Assembly: GCF_003751445.1 (NCBI RefSeq)
Contig: NZ_RJUU01000001.1
Location: forward strand, 2,547,001-2,611,000
Origin: Streptomyces sp. 840.1
GTDB lineage: Bacteria > Actinomycetota > Actinomycetes > Streptomycetales > Streptomycetaceae
DNA: 64,000 bases
Direction of reading: 5' to 3'
Below, in pieces: positions 21,759-29,873 of the stretch. The notes below the pieces were generated by a model, which was given only the letters and a program-made list of their open reading frames with translations, was not told the DNA's origin and ran no database searches. The position numbers and the translations under genes were made by a program. How positions within the stretch are numbered: the stretch's first letter is position 1; every line of letters starts with the position of its first letter.

Positions 21759-21798
21759 ACGAGGGCGGCCTGTTTCACGTGAAACAGGCCGCCCTCGT
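21759..21798. terminator. pyrE terminator: 40-base perfect palindrome
   Basis: The arms 21759-21778 and 21779-21798 are fully complementary with no spacer, and a run of six T lies just upstream (21752-21757). The centre of the palindrome is a ParB-binding site. Confidence 0.8.
21771..21786. other. parS: parS (ParB-binding centromere site)
   Basis: TGTTTCACGTGAAACA contains the exact Streptomyces parS core GTTTCACGTGAAAC. Such sites cluster in the few hundred kilobases around oriC, and ParB loads there to organise origins during sporulation. This fits an origin-proximal window. Confidence 0.93.
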
Positions 21799-21946
21799 CG
21801 TGTGCCCGCTCCGGGGTGGCCCCGAATACGGGGGGATCCGCTGGGTGGAGCCGAACCGAGAGTCTGGGAAGATGGGGGCGACGATGACGTCGCCCCCAGG
21901 TCAGGGAACCAGCAACGCACACCCGCACATCCCAAGGAGCGGACAG

Positions 21947-22978
21947 ATGCCCATCGCAACCCCCGAGGTCTACGCCGAGATGCTCGACCGGGCGAAGGCA
22001 GGCAAGTTCGCCTACCCGGCCATCAACGTGACCTCGACCCAGACCCTGCACGCTGCGCTGCGCGGTTTCGCGGAGGCCGAGAGCGACGGCATCATCCAGA
22101 TGTCCACCGGTGGGGCTGAGTTCCTGGGCGGCCAGTACAACAAGGACATGGTCACGGGCGCCGTCGCCCTGGCCGAGTTCGCGCACATCGTCGCCGCCAA
22201 GTACGACATCACGGTCGCGCTGCACACCGACCACTGCCCCAAGGACAAGCTGGACACGTACGTCCGTCCGCTGATCGAGGTCTCCGCGGAGCGCGTCGCC
22301 AAGGGTCTGAACCCGCTGTTCCAGTCGCACATGTGGGACGGTTCGGCCGAGACGCTGGCCGACAACCTCTCCATCGGCCAGGAGCTGCTGGCCAAGGCCG
22401 CCGCCGCCAAGATCATCCTTGAGGTCGAGATCACCCCGACCGGCGGTGAGGAGGACGGCGTCACGCACGAGATCAACGACGAGCTGTACACGACCGTCGA
22501 CGACGCGCTGCGTACCGCCGAGGCGCTCGGTCTGGGCGAGAAGGGCCGCTACCTGCTGGCCGCGTCCTTCGGCAACGTGCACGGCGTCTACAAGCCGGGC
22601 AACGTCGTGCTCCGCCCCGAGCTCCTGAAGGACCTCCAGGTCGGCGTCTCCGCCAAGTACGGCAAGCCGGCCGGCAGCCAGCCGTTCGACTTCGTCTTCC
22701 ACGGCGGCTCGGGCTCCACCGCCGAGGAGATCGCCACCGCGCTGGAGAACGGCGTCGTGAAGATGAACCTCGACACCGACACCCAGTACGCCTTCACCCG
22801 CCCGGTCGCGGACCACATGTTCCGCAACTACGACGGCGTCCTGAAGGTCGACGGCGAGGTCGGCAACAAGAAGACCTACGACCCGCGCACCTGGGGCAAG
22901 GCCGCCGAGGCGGGCATGGCCAAGCGCGTCACGGAGGCCTGCGCCAACCTGCGGTCCACCGGCACCAAGCTGAAGTAG
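21947..22978 (+). CDS. fba: Class II fructose-bisphosphate aldolase
   Basis: Glycolytic and gluconeogenic aldolase, zinc-dependent, about 343 residues. Metal and substrate motifs are LHTDHCPKDK, GNVHGVYKPGNV and FVFHGGSGS, and the NLDTDTQ phosphate-binding segment follows. The ATG at 21947 follows AAGGAGCGG; in-frame upstream codons (from 21779) would start inside the parS palindrome and are rejected. It ends at a terminator hairpin. Confidence 0.97.
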   Translation: MPIATPEVYAEMLDRAKAGKFAYPAINVTSTQTLHAALRGFAEAESDGIIQMSTGGAEFLGGQYNKDMVTGAVALAEFAHIVAAKYDITVALHTDHCPKDKLDTYVRPLIEVSAERVAKGLNPLFQSHMWDGSAETLADNLSIGQELLAKAAAAKIILEVEITPTGGEEDGVTHEINDELYTTVDDALRTAEALGLGEKGRYLLAASFGNVHGVYKPGNVVLRPELLKDLQVGVSAKYGKPAGSQPFDFVFHGGSGSTAEEIATALENGVVKMNLDTDTQYAFTRPVADHMFRNYDGVLKVDGEVGNKKTYDPRTWGKAAEAGMAKRVTEACANLRSTGTKLK

Positions 22979-22996
22979 TCCCGTACGGCTGTGTGT

Positions 22997-23030
22997 GTGG
23001 GCCCGGCATCCCTTGGGGTGCCGGGCCCAC
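22997..23030 (+). terminator. Terminator after fba
   Basis: A perfect 12-bp stem (GTGGGCCCGGCA / TGCCGGGCCCAC) with a 10-base loop lies 18 bases after the fba stop. Confidence 0.82.
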
Positions 23031-23074
23031 GGCATGTCCGCACCCGGCAGGAACGACGATCCGAGGAAACAGCT

Positions 23075-24244
23075 GTGAGCACGTCCTACGACTTCGACAC
23101 CGTCATCGACCGCCGCGGCACCTGGTGCGTCCAGTGGGACGGGGTGGCCGACCGGTTCGGGGTGGACGGGCTGCTGCCGTTCACCATCTCGGACATGGAC
23201 TTCGCGACGGCTCCCGAGGTGCTGGCCGCCCTGCGGGCCCGTATCGACCACGGAGTGTTCGGGTACACCGACTGGCAGCAGGACGACTTCAGCTCGGCGA
23301 TCGCCCACTGGTACGAGACCCGCTACGACACCACGATCGACACCGGCGGTCTGGTGTACGCGCCGTCCGTGCTCAGCCAGCTGTCGCAGCTGCTCCAGAT
23401 GTGGACGTCCGAAGGGGACGGCGTCGTCGTCCACACTCCTACCTACGACGGTTTCCGCAAGGCGATCACCGGGCTCGGGCGGGAGCTCCGGGGGGTGCCG
23501 CTGGGGGACCCGGACGCGCTGGAGCGGGAGCTCGCCCGCGCGGACAGCAAGGTCCTGCTGCTCTGCTCGCCGCACAACCCCACCGGCCGGGTGTGGACGG
23601 AGTCCGAGCTCGCGGAGATGGCCTCGCTCGCCGCGCGGCACGGGGCGGCGGTGATCAGCGACGAGATCCACGCGGACTTCGTGCACGGCGGGCGCCGGCA
23701 CGTGCCGTGGACGCGGGTGGCGGGCGACGGGCGCTGGGCGGTCATCACGTCCGCGTCGAAGTCGTTCAACTTCCCCGCGCTGACGGGGTCCTACGGGCTC
23801 ATCGGCCGGCCGGAGGACCGGACGGAGTTCCTGCGCCGGATGCAGACCGCAGAGGGGCTCGCCTCGCCGGCGGTGCTCTCGCTGACCGCGCACATCGCGG
23901 CGTACCGGGAGGGCGGGGCGTGGCTGGACGCGGTCCGCGCGTACGTCACCGGGAACCTGGACTTCGTCGCGGAACGCCTGAACGCGGCCTTCCCGGAACT
24001 GGGGTGGGAGCCGCCGCAGGCCGGTTACCTGGCCTGGATCGACCTGCGGAAGGCGGGCGTCGAGGACGACGAGGCGCTCCAGCGGGTGCTGATCGAGCGG
24101 GAGCGGGTCGCGGTGATGCCGGGGAGCGTGTACGGGGCGGAGGGCTTCGTACGGCTGAACGTGGGGTGCGCGCGGAGCAAGGTGGAGGCGGGGGTGGATG
24201 CGTTGATCCGGGGGGTGCAGGCGGTACGGGTCGTCGGCGCGTAG
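23075..24244 (+). CDS. MalY/PatB-type aminotransferase or C-S lyase
   Basis: A PLP fold-type I enzyme of 389 residues. DMDFATAPEVLAALR and the YTDWQ segment near the start, CSPHNPTGRVW, DEIHADFV and SASKSFNFPAL with the PLP lysine are typical of the MalY/PatB group, which often cleaves cystathionine or other C-S bonds. The GTG at 23075 follows GAGGAAACAGCT. Substrate specificity cannot be read from the sequence. Confidence 0.88.
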   Translation: MSTSYDFDTVIDRRGTWCVQWDGVADRFGVDGLLPFTISDMDFATAPEVLAALRARIDHGVFGYTDWQQDDFSSAIAHWYETRYDTTIDTGGLVYAPSVLSQLSQLLQMWTSEGDGVVVHTPTYDGFRKAITGLGRELRGVPLGDPDALERELARADSKVLLLCSPHNPTGRVWTESELAEMASLAARHGAAVISDEIHADFVHGGRRHVPWTRVAGDGRWAVITSASKSFNFPALTGSYGLIGRPEDRTEFLRRMQTAEGLASPAVLSLTAHIAAYREGGAWLDAVRAYVTGNLDFVAERLNAAFPELGWEPPQAGYLAWIDLRKAGVEDDEALQRVLIERERVAVMPGSVYGAEGFVRLNVGCARSKVEAGVDALIRGVQAVRVVGA

Positions 24245-24273
24245 CGGGGGCGGGTGGGGGTGTGGCGCGGGCC

Positions 24274-24331
24274 GGTTTCGGGGGCGCTGCCCCCGGGCCC
24301 CCGCTCCTCAATCGCCGGAGGGGCTTGATTT
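24274..24331. repeat. Dispersed Streptomyces intergenic repeat
   Basis: The segment from GGGGGCGCTGCCCCCGGG to GCTCCTCAATCGCCGGAGGGG is a GC-rich self-complementary sequence I recognise as a common dispersed intergenic element in Streptomyces. It lies between the MalY-type gene and the MFS gene and may also terminate transcription. Confidence 0.6.
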
Positions 24332-24413
24332 GTCTGGCTGGGGTTGAGTTGGTGGGCTGCTGGGCTTGAGTTTTCCGGTGGCCTCTTGGGGCGGTGGCGT
24401 CGATGCTGGGGGC

Positions 24414-25937
24414 ATGGAGAAGTCAGAGGCGGACGGGCCCGGCATCCGGGTTGCCTCCGCTGCCGGGCGCTGGGTCGTCCTCACGACCGTGCTCGGGTCG
24501 AGCATGGCCATGCTCGACTCCACCGTCATCAACGTCGCCCTGCCCCGTATCGGTGAGGACCTCAGCACCGACCTGGCCGCGCTCCAGTGGACCGTCAACG
24601 CGTACATGCTGACGCTCGCCGGGCTGATCCTGCTCGGCGGGGCGCTCGGGGACCGGTACGGGCGGCGGCGGGTCTTCGTCATCGGCGTCGTGTGGTTCGC
24701 CCTCGCCTCACTGCTCTGCGGCATCGCGCCCAACGCCTTCGTCCTCATCGCCGCCCGCGCCCTCCAGGGCGTCGGCGGGGCGCTCCTCACCCCCGGGTCG
24801 CTGGCGCTGATCCAGGCGAGCTTCCACCCGGACGACCGGGCCCGCGCGGTCGGGCTGTGGTCCGGGTTCGGCGGGGTCGGGGCCGCCGTCGGGCCGTTCG
24901 TGGGCGGCTGGCTCGTCGACGGACCGGGCTGGCGGTGGGTGTTCCTGCTCAACCTGCCGCTCGCCGCCGTCTGCGTGCCCATCGCGCTGCGCCACGTACC
25001 GGAGTCCCGCGACCCGTACGCGCGCGGCCGCTTCGATGTCCTCGGGGCGGCGCTCGGCGCGCTCGCCCTCGCGCTGGTCACGTACGCGCTGATCGAGGCG
25101 CCGGGGATGGGCGCCTCCCCGCTGGTGATCGGGGCGGCAGTCGGCGGGGTGCTGCTCGGCGCCGTGTTCGTCCAGGTCGAGCGGCGCCGCGCGAACCCCA
25201 TGCTGCCGCCGTCGGTCTTCGCGTCCCGGCAGTTCACCAACGTCAACATCGTCACCCTCTGCGTGTACGCGGCGCTCGGCGGCTACTTCTTCCTCTCCGC
25301 CATCCAGTTGCAGGTCGTGGCCGGGTACTCGGCGCTCGGCGCGGGCACCGCACTGCTGCCGACGACCGTCCTGATGCTGCTGTTCTCGGCCAGGTCCGGC
25401 GAGCTGGGCCAGCGCATCGGCCCCCGCATCCCCCTCACCGTCGGCCCGCTGATCGCCGCCACCGGCATGCTGCTGATGCTGCGCGTGGGGCCGGGGTCGA
25501 ACACCGTCTCCGGGTACCTCACCGACGTACTCCCGGCGGTCGCCGTCCTCGGCGTCGGCCTGGTCACCGTGGTGGCCCCGCTCACCGCGACCGTCCTGGC
25601 CTCCGTGGACACCGGCCGGGCCGGACTCGCCAGCGGGATCAACAACGCCGCGGCCCGCGCCGCCGGGCTGATCGCGGTGGCCGCGCTGCCGCTGCTCGCC
25701 GGGATGGGGCCCGAGGCCTACCGGGACGCGGGGGAGTTCGCCGCGACGTTCCGGCGGGCCATGCCGATGTGCGCCGGGCTGCTCGTGGTGGGCGCCGCGA
25801 TCGCCTGGGCGACCGTCCGCACGCCCCACGCGGCCGTCCAGGACACCGCACGCCCCGAGTGCACGGTGAACTGCGGTGTCGCCGCCCCGCCGCTGGAACC
25901 GGCCCCGGAAGCGGCCCGCCGGGCGGACGAGGCCTGA
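24414..25937 (+). CDS. MFS drug exporter, DHA2 family (14 membrane segments)
   Basis: The 507-residue hydrophobic protein has the DHA2 signature: motif D-like LDSTVINVALPRIGEDL in helix 1, motif A GDRYGRRRVF between helices 2 and 3, and the motif C-like GGVGAAVGPFVGGWL in helix 5. About 14 hydrophobic segments are visible, ending in a polar tail. Such proton-driven pumps export drugs or natural products. No TetR or MarR regulator is adjacent, and no antibiotic pathway lies beside it. The ATG at 24414 is used; upstream in-frame codons lack a ribosome site. Confidence 0.9.
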   Translation: MEKSEADGPGIRVASAAGRWVVLTTVLGSSMAMLDSTVINVALPRIGEDLSTDLAALQWTVNAYMLTLAGLILLGGALGDRYGRRRVFVIGVVWFALASLLCGIAPNAFVLIAARALQGVGGALLTPGSLALIQASFHPDDRARAVGLWSGFGGVGAAVGPFVGGWLVDGPGWRWVFLLNLPLAAVCVPIALRHVPESRDPYARGRFDVLGAALGALALALVTYALIEAPGMGASPLVIGAAVGGVLLGAVFVQVERRRANPMLPPSVFASRQFTNVNIVTLCVYAALGGYFFLSAIQLQVVAGYSALGAGTALLPTTVLMLLFSARSGELGQRIGPRIPLTVGPLIAATGMLLMLRVGPGSNTVSGYLTDVLPAVAVLGVGLVTVVAPLTATVLASVDTGRAGLASGINNAAARAAGLIAVAALPLLAGMGPEAYRDAGEFAATFRRAMPMCAGLLVVGAAIAWATVRTPHAAVQDTARPECTVNCGVAAPPLEPAPEAARRADEA

Positions 25938-26037
25938 GGGGCCGGGGAGCACGCCTCCGGGCCCTCGGGCGGGCGTCCCGCGCCCCGGCGCCCGCCGTTT
26001 GTGCACCGGCGGCGCCGGTGCCAGGCACACTTGGACC

Positions 26038-26451
26038 ATGTCGATCCACGAGAACCTGCTCGGGGGCCCCGCCCCGACCCATCTGCCCGACGAACCGGGA
26101 CCGCGCGAACTGCTCGCCGCGGACGTGGCGCCCGCCGAGGTCGCCGCGAAGTACCCCACCTCCTCCCTGGCCTGGGCGCAGCTCGCCGACGAGGCGTTCG
26201 AGGGCGGCCGGGTCATCGAGTCGTACGCGTACGCCCGTACCGGCTACCACCGCGGCCTGGACGCGCTGCGCCGGGCCGGCTGGAAGGGCCACGGCCCGGT
26301 GCCGTTCGAGCACGAGCCGAACCGAGGTTTCCTGCGCGCCCTGCACGCCCTGGCGCGCGCCGCGCAGGCGATCGACGAGAAGGAGGAGTACGAGCGCTGC
26401 TCGGCGTTCCTGCGCGACTCCTCCCCGACCGCGGCCGAGACCCTCGGCTAG
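26038..26451 (+). CDS. DUF3151 family protein
   Basis: A 137-residue soluble protein of the actinobacterial DUF3151 family, with the conserved NLLGGPAPTHLP start, SSLAWAQLADEAF, SYAYARTGYHRGLDALRRAGWKG and HEPNRGFLRALHALARAA. Its role is unknown. It ends at a perfect hairpin before the kynurenine genes and is about 100 bases after the MFS gene. Confidence 0.88.
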   Translation: MSIHENLLGGPAPTHLPDEPGPRELLAADVAPAEVAAKYPTSSLAWAQLADEAFEGGRVIESYAYARTGYHRGLDALRRAGWKGHGPVPFEHEPNRGFLRALHALARAAQAIDEKEEYERCSAFLRDSSPTAAETLG

Positions 26452-26470
26452 ACGGCACCCGCCCCACCGG

Positions 26471-26498
26471 CCCCGCGGACGCATCGGCGTCCGCGGGG
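26471..26498 (+). terminator. Terminator after the DUF3151 gene
   Basis: A perfect 12-bp stem (CCCCGCGGACGC / GCGTCCGCGGGG) with an ATCG loop lies 20 bases after the stop. Confidence 0.85.
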
Positions 26499-26607
26499 TC
26501 TGCGCGTTCCCCGGGGTGCCGTTTAGGATGCGAACAGGGGACCGGAGCTCCACTTCCTCATGGAAGGGGCGGACCGCTACCCGGAAGCTCGTGTCGAGGA
26601 GACAGCG

Positions 26608-27456
26608 ATGTCGACGATTCCCCCCGACCCCGAAGCCACCGGTGCGGCGACCCCGCACCTCGACTTCGCGGGCACGACTCCGTACGAGGACTATGTCCAG
26701 GCGGATGTCCTGACCCACCTCCAGCACCTTCGCTCCGACGACCCGGGCGAGATGGTCTTCCTGGTCACCACCCAGGTCATGGAGCTGTGGTTCACCGTCA
26801 TCGTCCATGAGTGGGAGACCGCCGCGCACGCCCTGCGCGAGGACCGGATTCCCGTCGCGCGGGACGCGCTGAAGCGGTCCGTGCGCGAGCTGGAGGCGCT
26901 GAACGGCTCCTGGACGCCGCTCGCCCAGCTCACCCCCGCCCAGTTCAACTCCTACCGGTCCGCCCTCGGCGAGGGCTCCGGCTTCCAGTCCGCGATGTAC
27001 CGGCGGATGGAGTTCCTGCTCGGCGACAAGTCCGCGTCCATGCTCGTGCCGCACCGGGGTGCGCCCCGCGTGCACGCCGAGCTGGAGAAGGCGCTCGGTG
27101 AGCCGGGGCTGTACGACGAGACCCTCGCGCTCCTGGCCCGGCGCGGCCACGCCGTCCCGCAGGCCGTGCTCGGCCGCGACCTCAGCCAGAAGTACGAGCC
27201 GTCGCCCGAGGTCGAGGCCGTCTGGGCGGAGATCTACGCCAACCCCGACCAGAACGACGAGCTGGTCAGGCTCGGTGAGGCGCTCACGGATGTCGGTGAG
27301 CTGGTCTGGCGATGGCGCAACGACCACCTCGTCGCTACCCGGCGGGCCATGGGCTCCAAGACCGGGACCGGCGGTTCGGCCGGTGTCGCCTGGCTGGAGA
27401 AGCGCGCCACCAAGAACGTCTTTCCTGAGCTCTGGACGGCCCGCAGCCATGTCTGA
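26608..27456 (+). CDS. kynA: Tryptophan 2,3-dioxygenase
   Basis: A haem enzyme that opens the indole ring of tryptophan to N-formylkynurenine. The 282-residue protein has the family features: TTPYEDYVQADVLTHLQ at the start, VFLVTTQVMELWF, FNSYRSALGEGSGFQS and WRWRNDHLVATRRAMGSKTGTGGSAG at the C-terminus, where the proximal haem His of the family (RNDHLV) is present. The ATG at 26608 follows GAGGAGA. Its stop overlaps the kynU start by 8 bases, so the pair is coupled. Confidence 0.96.
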   Translation: MSTIPPDPEATGAATPHLDFAGTTPYEDYVQADVLTHLQHLRSDDPGEMVFLVTTQVMELWFTVIVHEWETAAHALREDRIPVARDALKRSVRELEALNGSWTPLAQLTPAQFNSYRSALGEGSGFQSAMYRRMEFLLGDKSASMLVPHRGAPRVHAELEKALGEPGLYDETLALLARRGHAVPQAVLGRDLSQKYEPSPEVEAVWAEIYANPDQNDELVRLGEALTDVGELVWRWRNDHLVATRRAMGSKTGTGGSAGVAWLEKRATKNVFPELWTARSHV

Positions 27457-28654
27457 CCTCCAGGAGCGCGCACGGGCGCTCGACACCGCCGACGAACTTG
27501 CCCCGCTGCGCGAGCTGTTCACCCTCGACGACACCGTCTACCTGGACGGCAACTCGCTGGGCGCCCTGCCCCGGCACGTGCCCGCCCGGCTGCAGGAGGT
27601 CCTCGCCCGCGAGTGGGGCGAGCTGCGCATCCGGTCCTGGAGCGAGAGCGGCTGGTGGACCGCGCCGGAACGGATCGGTGACCGGATCGCCCCGATCGTC
27701 GGGGCCGCCGCCGGCCAGATCGTCGTCGGGGACTCCACCAGCGTCAACGTCTTCAAGGCCGTCGTCGCCGCGACCCGGCTGGCGCCGGAGGGCCGCGACG
27801 AGATCCTGGTCGACGCGAACACCTTCCCCACCGACGGCTACATCGCCGCGTCCGCCGCCCGGATGACCGGTCACCGGATCGTCCCGGTCGCCCCCGGCGA
27901 CGTGACGGCCGCCCTCGGCCCGCGCACCGCGGCCGTCCTGCTCAACCACGTCGACTACCGCAGCGGCAGGCTCCACGACCTGCCCGCGCTCACCGCCGCC
28001 GTGCACGCGGCGGGTGCGATCGCGGTCTGGGACCTGTGCCACAGCGCGGGCGCCCTGCCCGTGGACCTGGACCGGCACGGGGTGGACCTGGCGGTCGGCT
28101 GCACGTACAAATACCTCAACGGCGGGCCCGGTTCGCCCGCGTACCTGTACGTCGCGGCCCGCCACCAGGCGGTGTTCGACTCGCCCCTGCCGGGGTGGAC
28201 CTCGCACGCCGACCCGTTCGCGATGACCCCCGGCTACGAGCCCGCCGAAGGCGCCGTACGGGGCCGGGTCGGGACCCCCGACATCCTGTCCATGCTGGCC
28301 CTGGAATCGTCCCTCGACGTGTGGGACGGGGTCGGGGTCGAGGCGGTACGGGCCAAGTCGCTGGCGCTGACGGACTTCTTCCTGGAGTGCGTCGCGGCGT
28401 ACGTCCCCGAGGGGCGCGTCACCTCGGTCACCCCGGCCGCCCACGCCGAACGCGGCAGTCAGGTCGCGCTGCGGTGCGAGGACGCCGAACCGGTGATGGC
28501 CGCGCTGATCGCGCGCGGAGTCGTCGGTGACCTGCGCCGTCCCGACGTGCTGCGGTTCGGATTCACCCCGCTGTACGTGGGATTCGCGGACGCGGAACGC
28601 GCGGCGCGGCTGCTCGCGGACGTGTTGGACGGTTCGGCCGCCCCGGTGGCGTAG
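27449..28654 (+). CDS. kynU: Kynureninase
   Basis: A PLP enzyme that splits kynurenine to anthranilate and alanine. The 401-residue protein has YLDGNSLGALP and DSTSVNVFKA near the N-terminus, WDLCHSAGALPVDL with the PLP-contacting Asp, and CTYKYLNGGPGSPA with the Schiff-base lysine. The ATG at 27449 lies inside the end of kynA. It ends before a strong hairpin. Anthranilate produced here could feed quinolone-type natural products or catabolism, but no such pathway is in this window. Confidence 0.95.
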   Translation: MSDLQERARALDTADELAPLRELFTLDDTVYLDGNSLGALPRHVPARLQEVLAREWGELRIRSWSESGWWTAPERIGDRIAPIVGAAAGQIVVGDSTSVNVFKAVVAATRLAPEGRDEILVDANTFPTDGYIAASAARMTGHRIVPVAPGDVTAALGPRTAAVLLNHVDYRSGRLHDLPALTAAVHAAGAIAVWDLCHSAGALPVDLDRHGVDLAVGCTYKYLNGGPGSPAYLYVAARHQAVFDSPLPGWTSHADPFAMTPGYEPAEGAVRGRVGTPDILSMLALESSLDVWDGVGVEAVRAKSLALTDFFLECVAAYVPEGRVTSVTPAAHAERGSQVALRCEDAEPVMAALIARGVVGDLRRPDVLRFGFTPLYVGFADAERAARLLADVLDGSAAPVA

Positions 28655-28666
28655 GCTCCCGGGTCA

Positions 28667-28698
28667 GTCCGGCGACCGGCTCGCCCCGGTCGCCGGAC
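28667..28698 (+). terminator. Terminator after kynA-kynU
   Basis: A perfect 13-bp stem (GTCCGGCGACCGG and its complement) with a 6-base loop, 12 bases after the kynU stop. It separates kynU from the hydrolase gene. Confidence 0.85.
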
Positions 28699-28868
28699 GG
28701 GTTCCGCCCCCGTCGCGGGGCGAGCGGCGGCGGTGACCGCCACCGTGACAGGGAGAGCCTCCCGCGATTCCGTTCCCGCCCCGGCACCGGCGGCAGGGAG
28801 CGCCTCCGTACTGATACCGTCCCCGCAGGTCAGCCCAGTTGGGCATTGTCAGGGACGGTTGGAGCAGC

Positions 28869-29744
28869 ATGTCGGATTCTGCCGCGCGTGATCAGGACGC
28901 AGCCGAGACCGAGTCCGCGTTCTCGCATCCGGTGCTCGCCCCCGATGCCTCCGCCGCCTACGGCAGCCACCCGGACCAGACCATCGACTTCTACGCCCCG
29001 TACGACGGGCGCACCGGCGCGCCCGTCGTGGTCGTCCTGCACGGCGGGGCGTGGCGGGCCCCGTACGACCGGCTCCACCTGTCCCCGTTCGCGGGCTTCC
29101 TGGCCCGGCGCGGTTTCGCCGTCGCCAGCGTCGAGTACCGGCGCGGCAGCGAGATCCCGCAGCAGCGCGGCTCGGGCCCGGTCGCGGGCCGCTGGCCGGA
29201 GACCTTCGACGACGTCGCGGCGGCGATGGACGCGCTGCCGGCGCTGCTGGCGCGGGAGCTGCCCTCGGCGGACGCCCGGCGGATCGTCGTGACCGGGCAC
29301 TCGGCGGGCGGGCAGCTCGCGCTGTGGGCGGCCGCGCGGCACGTGCTGCCGGAGGGGTCGCCGTGGCGGCTGCCGCGTCCGCCCGCGCTGCGCGGTGTGG
29401 TGGCGCTCGCACCGATCGCGGACTTCGCCTCCGCGGTCGAACTCGATGTGTGCTCCGGCGCGATCGGCCAGTTCCTGGGGACCGACGAGGACTTCGCCGC
29501 CCGCAGCGCGCAGGCCGACCCGGCGCAGCTGCTGCCCACCGGCATCGCGACCGCCGTGGTGCAGGGCACCGTGGACCTCACCGTTCCGCAGGCCGTCGTC
29601 GAGGCGTTCGTCGATGCCGCGGCGAAGGAGGGCGAGACGGTGGGGCTGACCCTGCTGCCCGGCGTCGGGCACTTCCCGCTGATCGATCCGGCGGCCGACG
29701 CGTGCGCCGTGGTGGCCGAGGAGATCGCCCAGCTGGCCTGGTGA
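28869..29744 (+). CDS. Alpha/beta hydrolase, candidate N-formylkynurenine formamidase
   Basis: A 291-residue serine hydrolase with the oxyanion motif HGGAWRAPYD, the nucleophile elbow GHSAGGQLALW and a late catalytic His in LPGVGHFPLIDP; the Asp lies in QGTVDLTVP. The HGGAW type is shared by carboxylesterases and kynurenine formamidases. Its place just after kynA-kynU supports deformylation of N-formylkynurenine, the missing middle step. A terminator precedes it, so it probably has its own promoter. The function is an inference from context. Confidence 0.82.
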   Translation: MSDSAARDQDAAETESAFSHPVLAPDASAAYGSHPDQTIDFYAPYDGRTGAPVVVVLHGGAWRAPYDRLHLSPFAGFLARRGFAVASVEYRRGSEIPQQRGSGPVAGRWPETFDDVAAAMDALPALLARELPSADARRIVVTGHSAGGQLALWAAARHVLPEGSPWRLPRPPALRGVVALAPIADFASAVELDVCSGAIGQFLGTDEDFAARSAQADPAQLLPTGIATAVVQGTVDLTVPQAVVEAFVDAAAKEGETVGLTLLPGVGHFPLIDPAADACAVVAEEIAQLAW

Positions 29745-29873
29745 ACCCCGCAGCGGGACCGGGCGGGGCCCTCGGCGGGCGGCCGGGCGGACCCGGGTAG
29801 TACTTGCGACGGACGGTCCAGGATCCGTATCTGTGCTGACGACCCTGCCCGCCGCGCCGCCTACCGTGGAAGC

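Noticed and set aside
21779..21946. Upstream in-frame starts for fba
   Set aside because: They begin within the parS palindrome. The ATG at 21947 has AAGGAG and matches the family N-terminus.
27059..27448. Extended kynU frame starting inside kynA
   Set aside because: The extra residues are a shadow of kynA. The kynureninase N-terminus starts at 27449.
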